A stretch of DNA of 18,805 nucleotides from Nitrospirota bacterium (GTDB lineage: Bacteria > Nitrospirota > Thermodesulfovibrionia > UBA6902 > BMS3Bbin08): positions 1 to 18,805 of the forward strand of contig DAOVVO010000009.1 in the NCBI GenBank assembly GCA_030637135.1, in the 5' to 3' direction. Made by a program: the position numbers and the translations under genes. Within the stretch, counting starts at the first letter, position 1. Each line of letters opens with the position of its first letter. This document shows positions 15,048-18,805 of the stretch, piece after piece. The notes beneath the pieces were generated by a model that was not told the DNA's origin, did not search any database, and saw nothing but the letters and a program-made list of their open reading frames with translations.

Positions 15048-16295
15048 TTAATTTTTTCGAACAACCTTCTTCTCCCTCTTATCCACTATGCTCAATAATT
15101 CTCCCTTATGTAAAATTGTCCTCAACCGGTCTCCTGTCTGTACCTCGGACACAGATTTTACAGCCCTGCCATCCTTGTATGTAATGCTGTAACCTCTCTT
15201 AAGGACATTCTTGGGATTGAGATGATATATGTTGCTCTCTACAGTCTTGAGCCGTTGCTTTTGAGTATGTAGAAGTTTCAAAGAATACTGTAGGCCTTTT
15301 ATAAATTCCTGCAGCCTATAAATATTGTTAAGCACATCATTTCTGATTACAGCTTCAAGGTGTTTTGTTAAAAATGAAAGTCTCTCTCTCATGTCTGATG
15401 TCAGTTGACGAATTCCATGAACTAAACTGTGAGCCAGAGAGTCTACCCTGTCTTCAAAATATTTTGTCTTCGTAATAATAAAATCAGCAACGGCAGTAGG
15501 GGTTTTTGCCCTTGTATGTGATACCTCATCAACGACCGTAACATCTCTTTCATGCCCTATGCCAGATATAACAGGGAGTGGCAGAAAAGCTATGCACTTT
15601 CCTATCGCATAGCTGTCAAAGCAATGCAAATCAGACTGTCCACCCCCTCCCCTGACTATTACAACCACATCTAAAAAAGGAGAATCATCAGCACATTGAC
15701 GGAGGGCACTGACAATTGAGGCTTCTGCCATGTCCCCCTGCATGAGTGCCTCATAAAGCCTGCATGAGAATTTGTATCCATAGGTATTGTTTGTTAAGTG
15801 TATCATCATATCCTCATAACCTGCTGCTGTTGAAGATGAAATAATCCCTATTCTCTGGGGAACGAGAGGAAATTCTAACTGTTTATTTCTATCCTTGAGC
15901 CCTTCTTTTGTGAGCTTTTCCAAAATTTCTTTTCTTCTAACAGCCAACTCTCCAATAGTATAAGAAGGGTCAATATTAATGATATTCAGTTTGAGACCAT
16001 ACCGTTCATGGAAATTTACAGAGGCCTCAAACAGTATTTTTATCCCTTTTGTAAGTTCAATCCCAGTTGCGTCCTTAAATTCAGCAGACAGTGTCTTATA
16101 TCTATGTGCCCATATAACAGCCTTTATCTCTGCTTTAATTGTTTCATCATCTTTATCCACCAGAGTCATGTAACAATGGTTTTTGACATCACATGATGCT
16201 ATTTCAGCAGTAACAAGAACTGTTTGCGGCAATGAGGTATCAATAACAGATCTGATACGTTGGTTCAGTTCATATAAGGATAAAACTTCTGGCAC
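15048..16295 (-). CDS. xseA: Exodeoxyribonuclease VII large subunit
   Basis: Catalytic subunit of exonuclease VII, 415 aa. An N-terminal OB fold lies at about residues 20-110 (VTAEIASCDVKNHCYMTLVDK). The catalytic domain follows, with GIISSSTAAGYEDMM (150-164), VVIVRGGGGQSDLHCFD (211-227) and PVISGIGHERDVTVVDEVSHTRAKTPTAVADF (241-272). A long coiled-coil stretch and a C-terminal GYSITYKDGRAVKS segment complete it. The SSSTAAGYxDMxxHLxNNxYG and LxEAxMQG segments resemble the Bacteroidota subgroup; proteobacterial enzymes have a TSPTGA-type motif there. The start is GTG at 16295 with AAAGGA upstream. A good promoter lies at 16399-16427, so it probably leads an xseA-xseB-(truA) transcript. Confidence 0.93.
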   Translation of the reverse strand: MPEVLSLYELNQRIRSVIDTSLPQTVLVTAEIASCDVKNHCYMTLVDKDDETIKAEIKAVIWAHRYKTLSAEFKDATGIELTKGIKILFEASVNFHERYGLKLNIINIDPSYTIGELAVRRKEILEKLTKEGLKDRNKQLEFPLVPQRIGIISSSTAAGYEDMMIHLTNNTYGYKFSCRLYEALMQGDMAEASIVSALRQCADDSPFLDVVVIVRGGGGQSDLHCFDSYAIGKCIAFLPLPVISGIGHERDVTVVDEVSHTRAKTPTAVADFIITKTKYFEDRVDSLAHSLVHGIRQLTSDMRERLSFLTKHLEAVIRNDVLNNIYRLQEFIKGLQYSLKLLHTQKQRLKTVESNIYHLNPKNVLKRGYSITYKDGRAVKSVSEVQTGDRLRTILHKGELLSIVDKREKKVVRKN

Positions 16296-16342
16296 TTTTT
16301 AACATCCTTTATTTGAAATACTTTCCGTTGCCCATATTCTAC

Positions 16343-16355
16343 CAAATCGGATTTG
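16343..16355. promoter_or_regulatory. 13-bp palindrome in the xseA leader
   Basis: CAAATC-G-GATTTG is a perfect 13-bp palindrome lying between the predicted xseA start site and its GTG codon, in the divergent xseA/yifB intergenic region. Its size and symmetry suit a repressor operator, though it could also be a chance feature of AT-rich DNA. No second copy was noticed nearby. Confidence 0.3.
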
Positions 16356-16398
16356 AATCACACCGAGATTATTTAGTCATTGGGTATTATGTTGTTAT

Positions 16399-16427
16399 TT
16401 TATATGAGTTCACTATGGTTTTATCAA
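16399..16427 (-). promoter_or_regulatory. Sigma-70-type promoter of xseA
   Basis: On the minus strand TTGATA (16422-16427) and TATAAA (16399-16404) are spaced by exactly 17 nt, matching the consensus at 10 of 12 positions. Transcription would start near 16392, leaving a leader of about 97 nt before the xseA GTG that includes the palindrome at 16343-16355. Confidence 0.6.
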
Positions 16428-16489
16428 TGCCTCATTTTGATTGAATATAGTTGTAATGCCATCCCTCTTTAGTATATATTTGATGAGTC

Positions 16490-18022
16490 ATGCTTTCCAG
16501 GATTCTCAGCGCAACTCTTATTGGCATTGATGCCCACATTGTTGAAGTCGAAGTGGACATTGCCTCAAGAGGATTACCCCACTTTTCTACTGTAGGTCTT
16601 CCGGACACAGCGGTCAAGGAAAGTAAAGACCGTGTAAAAGCAGCACTCAAAAATACAGGTTTTAATTTTCCTTTAAAACAGATAACTGTGAATCTTGCCC
16701 CTGCTGATATTAAAAAAGAAGGATCTTCCTTTGATTTACCCATAGCACTAGGGATAACAGTAGCAGAAGGTATTGTAGCACCACGTGCAGTTGAGGGTTA
16801 TATGATTTCAGGGGAACTTTCCTTAGATGGCAGGATTAAGCCCGTAAGAGGCAGCCTTTCCATGGCTATTATGGCAAGGCAAAAAAAGCTTAAAGGCCTT
16901 ATTCTTCCTTTAGAGAATGCAAAAGAAGCCGCTGTTGTAAACGGAGTACAGGTATATGGATTTAAAACCTTTCCTGACTTCATCGAATTTCTTAAAGGAG
17001 CAAACAACCTGAACACAACCACGATAGACATAAGCTCTGCCATAAAAGAAAATTCTCTTTATCAGGATGATTTTGCCGATGTCAAAGGGCAGGAACACGT
17101 TAAAAGAGCACTTGAAGTTGCAGCAGCAGGGGAACACAATGTGTTGATGATCGGGCCTCCCGGTTCGGGGAAAACCATGCTTGCTAAAAGGATACCGACA
17201 ATATTACCGGACATGACCTTTGAAGAGGCATTACAGACAACAAGGATTCACAGCGTAATGGGTATGCTCAAAAGCGGACAGCCCCTTCTTGCAACAAGAC
17301 CTTTTCGTTCTCCTCATCATACCTTATCAGACGTTGCAATGGTTGGAGGGGGACAGATTCCAAAGCCAGGAGAAGTCAGCCTTTCCCACAACGGTGTTTT
17401 ATTCCTGGATGAACTTCCTGAGTTTAAAAGAAACGTCCTCGAGGTTCTGAGACAACCCATTGAAGACGGTTCCGTAACAATATCAAGGGCAACAACCTCT
17501 ATTACCTATCCGGCATCAATAATGCTTATCTGTGCCATGAACCCCTGCCCCTGCGGTTATCTTGGAGATGATCATCACCAGTGCACCTGTACACCTTCTC
17601 AAATACACCGGTATAGACAACGAGTTTCAGGTCCTTTACTCGACAGAATAGACATTCATGTCGAGGTTCCCGCAGTGCCATACAAAGAACTCTCAAAAGA
17701 CTTTTGCGGGGAACCATCTCAAAACATTAAAGAGCGAGTTCAAAACGCAAAAGGAAAGCAGGTTGAGAGATTCAAAAAAGACAATCTCTTTTCAAATGCA
17801 AAAATGCGCTCAAAACATATAAAAAAATACTGCGCTCTTACATCCGATGCTCAGGGCATTCTTGAGAATGCAATGCATAAACTTGGATTCTCTGCCAGGG
17901 CATATACTCGAATCCTTAAGGTCAGCAGGACAATTGCAGATTTAGCAGAATCAGAACAAATCAGCGCAGAACATATTTCAGAGGCAATTCAGTACAGAAC
18001 ACTGGACAGAGAGATGTTTTAA
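16490..18022 (+). CDS. comM: YifB/ComM-family Mg chelatase-like AAA+ ATPase
   Basis: A 510-aa AAA+ protein of the YifB/ComM family, hexameric helicases that in naturally competent bacteria promote branch migration during integration of transformed DNA; its role elsewhere is unclear. The N-terminal ChlI-like domain (residues 1-165) has GLPHFSTVGLPDTAVKESKDRV. The ATPase core has Walker A GPPGSGKT (222-229) and Walker B LFLDELP (304-310). The AMNPCPCGYLGDD...CTC cysteine-rich insert and a C-terminal Mg-chelatase domain ending SEAIQYRTLDR follow. Length is normal. The ATG is the family start (MLSRILSATLIGID), but no clear ribosome site precedes it. The stop lies 3 nt from that of the convergent PilZ gene. 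Confidence 0.93.
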   Translation: MLSRILSATLIGIDAHIVEVEVDIASRGLPHFSTVGLPDTAVKESKDRVKAALKNTGFNFPLKQITVNLAPADIKKEGSSFDLPIALGITVAEGIVAPRAVEGYMISGELSLDGRIKPVRGSLSMAIMARQKKLKGLILPLENAKEAAVVNGVQVYGFKTFPDFIEFLKGANNLNTTTIDISSAIKENSLYQDDFADVKGQEHVKRALEVAAAGEHNVLMIGPPGSGKTMLAKRIPTILPDMTFEEALQTTRIHSVMGMLKSGQPLLATRPFRSPHHTLSDVAMVGGGQIPKPGEVSLSHNGVLFLDELPEFKRNVLEVLRQPIEDGSVTISRATTSITYPASIMLICAMNPCPCGYLGDDHHQCTCTPSQIHRYRQRVSGPLLDRIDIHVEVPAVPYKELSKDFCGEPSQNIKERVQNAKGKQVERFKKDNLFSNAKMRSKHIKKYCALTSDAQGILENAMHKLGFSARAYTRILKVSRTIADLAESEQISAEHISEAIQYRTLDREMF

Positions 18023-18025
18023 GAT

Positions 18026-18343
18026 TTACAAAGAAGGAGACGTCGATTTGAGATGATCAAGGTATTCGAGATATTTCTGGGGATGCTCCAAAAGATTAAC
18101 CCCCATGCCATCATAAAAACCTTCTGTTTTTTCTATCCTGCTTACTTTTACCGGAACTTTCAAAATCTCTTCATTGACATGAAAAAATATTTCGAACTTT
18201 GATTCAAAGGGAAGGCACTGCATTGTGCGAATGAACATACCATGTTGTGAAAGATTCGTTACAATTCCTGAGTAAAACATATTACCGCAAAAAAACTTTA
18301 CATCTACATTTGCAGGAAATCTCTCGGACGCTCTTTTGTGCAT
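18026..18343 (-). CDS. PilZ-domain protein, predicted c-di-GMP receptor
   Basis: A single-domain PilZ protein of 105 aa. Both c-di-GMP-binding motifs are present: RxxxR as R4-ASE-R8, and [D/N]xSxxG as N30-LSQH-G35. The end of the barrel has the usual GMGVNL. Output is unknown; PilZ proteins commonly tune motility, pili or exopolysaccharide. The longest frame starts 12 codons upstream (18379), but that ATG overlaps the -12 box of a sigma-54 promoter and would lie upstream of the transcript. I therefore take the ATG at 18343, preceded by TTGGGGAT, which leaves a leader of about 25 nt. The family start KRxxxR also fits. It is probably monocistronic and sigma-54 dependent. Confidence 0.88.
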   Translation of the reverse strand: MHKRASERFPANVDVKFFCGNMFYSGIVTNLSQHGMFIRTMQCLPFESKFEIFFHVNEEILKVPVKVSRIEKTEGFYDGMGVNLLEHPQKYLEYLDHLKSTSPSL

Positions 18344-18378
18344 AAATCCCCAAGTTATTGTTTTTTTAATAAAATTCA

Positions 18379-18395
18379 TGCAAAAAATGTGCCAA
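18379..18395 (-). promoter_or_regulatory. Sigma-54 (-24/-12) promoter of the PilZ gene
   Basis: The minus strand reads TTGGCACATTTTTTGCA from 18395 to 18379, matching TGGCACR-N4-TTGCW at every defined position. The invariant GG (18393-18392) and GC (18381-18380) are separated by 10 nt. The start is expected near 18368, between the two candidate start codons of the PilZ gene, and so decides in favour of the inner one. Such a promoter needs RpoN and an AAA+ enhancer-binding activator. Confidence 0.85.
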
Positions 18396-18411
18396 AAAAT
18401 TAATTATTATT

Positions 18412-18424
18412 AATCAAATAAATA
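18412..18424 (+). promoter_or_regulatory. IHF-like site between activator dyad and promoter
   Basis: AATCAA-ATAA-ATA matches the IHF consensus WATCAA-N4-TTR with one mismatch, between the sigma-54 box and the upstream dyad. DNA bending there is common at sigma-54 promoters. The region is very AT-rich, so a chance match is possible. Confidence 0.25.
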
Positions 18425-18454
18425 AGTTATGGAGATTTTAGCAAAGTATATCAA

Positions 18455-18476
18455 AATGACAATATTCAGTGTCATT
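18455..18476. promoter_or_regulatory. Candidate enhancer-binding-protein site
   Basis: AATGACA-N8-TGTCATT is a 22-bp perfect dyad with 7-bp arms, centred about 98 bp upstream of the predicted PilZ transcription start. That is the position and shape expected of an upstream activating site for a sigma-54 activator. No activator gene is in the window. Confidence 0.5.
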
Positions 18477-18505
18477 CTGGCAATATTTTTAATTTTTTTA
18501 GTTTT

Positions 18506-18684
18506 ACCCCGTTAGAGAAAGTATATCCCGTTAGAAATTTATCTCCAACGGGATGGTGTAGTGATTACATTTCAGAGCCGACGGTGGTTCACCCCGTAAA
18601 AGACCACAGGTCTTACGGGGTAAAAAGCCACCAACGGCGCATACCGTTACATACCGTTAGAGATTGTAAAATCTCTAACGGGGT
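18506..18684. repeat. CCGTTAGA hairpin element with 13-bp terminal inverted repeats
   Basis: The ends ACCCCGTTAGAGA (18506-18518) and TCTCTAACGGGGT (18672-18684) are perfect 13-bp inverted repeats. TTTA flanks both sides (18503-18506 and 18684-18687) and may be a target duplication. Inside are hairpin A, ATCCCGTT/AACGGGAT (18525-18532, 18547-18554); hairpin B (18577-18638) with stems GCCG, GGTGG and a 13-pair stem ACCCCGTA-(AA)-AGACC with loop ACA; a tandem CATACCGTTA x2 (18640-18659); and hairpin C, an 11-bp perfect stem (18654-18664 with 18671-18681). CCGTTAGA occurs three times direct and once inverted. There is no ORF. It looks like a MITE- or REP-type mosaic element. Confidence 0.6.
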
Positions 18685-18685
18685 T

Positions 18686-18697
18686 TACATGCATGTA
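18686..18697. repeat. 12-bp perfect palindrome TACATGCATGTA
   Basis: A 12-bp perfect palindrome abuts the right end of the CCGTTAGA element. It could be a protein-binding site or part of the element's boundary. No gene is adjacent within the window. Confidence 0.4.
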
Positions 18698-18721
18698 TGT
18701 TTGAATAAAAAAAAGCAACCC

Positions 18722-18805
18722 ATTCGACTGTCCCCGACTTAACCCTTCGACTTCGCTCACAGGGCAAGCAGTCGGGGTTTGGACTTCGGCTGAGCTCAGT
18801 CGAAT
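18722..18805. repeat. Nested palindromic repeat at the window edge
   Basis: Outer arms ATTCGACT (18722-18729) and AGTCGAAT (18798-18805) enclose CCCCGACT (18732-18739)/AGTCGGGG (18770-18777) and CCCT/AGGG (18743-18746, 18761-18764), plus the 10-bp palindrome CTGAGCTCAG (18790-18799). It shares the word TCCCCGACTT with the repeat at the left end (27-138), so the two may be relatives. The last base of the arm is the last base of the window, so the unit may continue beyond it. Confidence 0.6.

Noticed and set aside
16475..16489. TATATT box suggesting a leaderless yifB transcript
   Set aside because: The only possible -35 is poor (TTGTAA at 18 nt), so a promoter that close to the ATG cannot be supported from sequence alone.
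18640..18659. Tandem CATACCGTTA units as a CRISPR-like or iteron array
   Set aside because: Only two copies, no spacers and no cas or replication gene; treated as part of the hairpin element.

Overview
The window reads as a chromosomal segment from an anaerobic or microaerophilic Gram-negative-type bacterium of moderate to low GC. Gene order and protein style best fit Nitrospirota (Thermodesulfovibrionia-like) or a neighbouring deltaproteobacterial-type lineage. This placement is an inference: there is no rRNA or other decisive marker. Supporting points are the ilvD-ilvB-ilvN-ilvC-psd-pssA-leuA-leuC-leuD order, the archaeal-type LeuC/LeuD pair, a TatD-radical SAM fusion, a PilZ gene behind a consensus sigma-54 promoter, and GGGAAT/ATTCCC interspersed repeats.

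Layout. Positions 1-266 hold an interspersed palindromic repeat and no gene. Positions 267-11306, all on the minus strand, form a long probable operon read from right to left: ilvD, ilvB, ilvN, ilvC, psd, pssA, leuA, leuC, leuD and a PflX-like radical SAM gene. It supplies most valine/isoleucine and leucine biosynthesis (leuB and ilvE are not in the window), with the two phosphatidylethanolamine genes in the middle. Upstream of ilvD is a small DUF465/YdcH-like gene with a probable TTG start. Divergent from it is a TatD nuclease-radical SAM fusion whose roughly 200-nt leader contains several overlapping inverted repeats. Next come truA, xseB and xseA on the minus strand. Between truA and xseB lies a 59-codon remnant that looks like the start of a membrane glycosyltransferase/TPR protein. 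A ComM/YifB AAA+ gene runs on the plus strand and converges, 3 nt apart, on a minus-strand PilZ-domain gene. The last 300 bases hold that gene's sigma-54 promoter and upstream dyad, a mosaic of CCGTTAGA hairpins bounded by 13-bp inverted repeats, and a second palindromic repeat cut by the window edge.

Most genes are ordinary housekeeping genes. The items most worth a second look are: (1) the sigma-54 promoter of the PilZ gene, which overrules the longest-ORF start; (2) the 179-bp hairpin element near the right end; (3) the structured leader of the TatD-radical SAM fusion; (4) a ketol-acid reductoisomerase whose cofactor loop suggests NADH use; (5) the truncated glycosyltransferase fragment; (6) an exonuclease VII pair of Bacteroidota-like type. 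I do not see a defence system, CRISPR array, insertion sequence, prophage or RNA gene.
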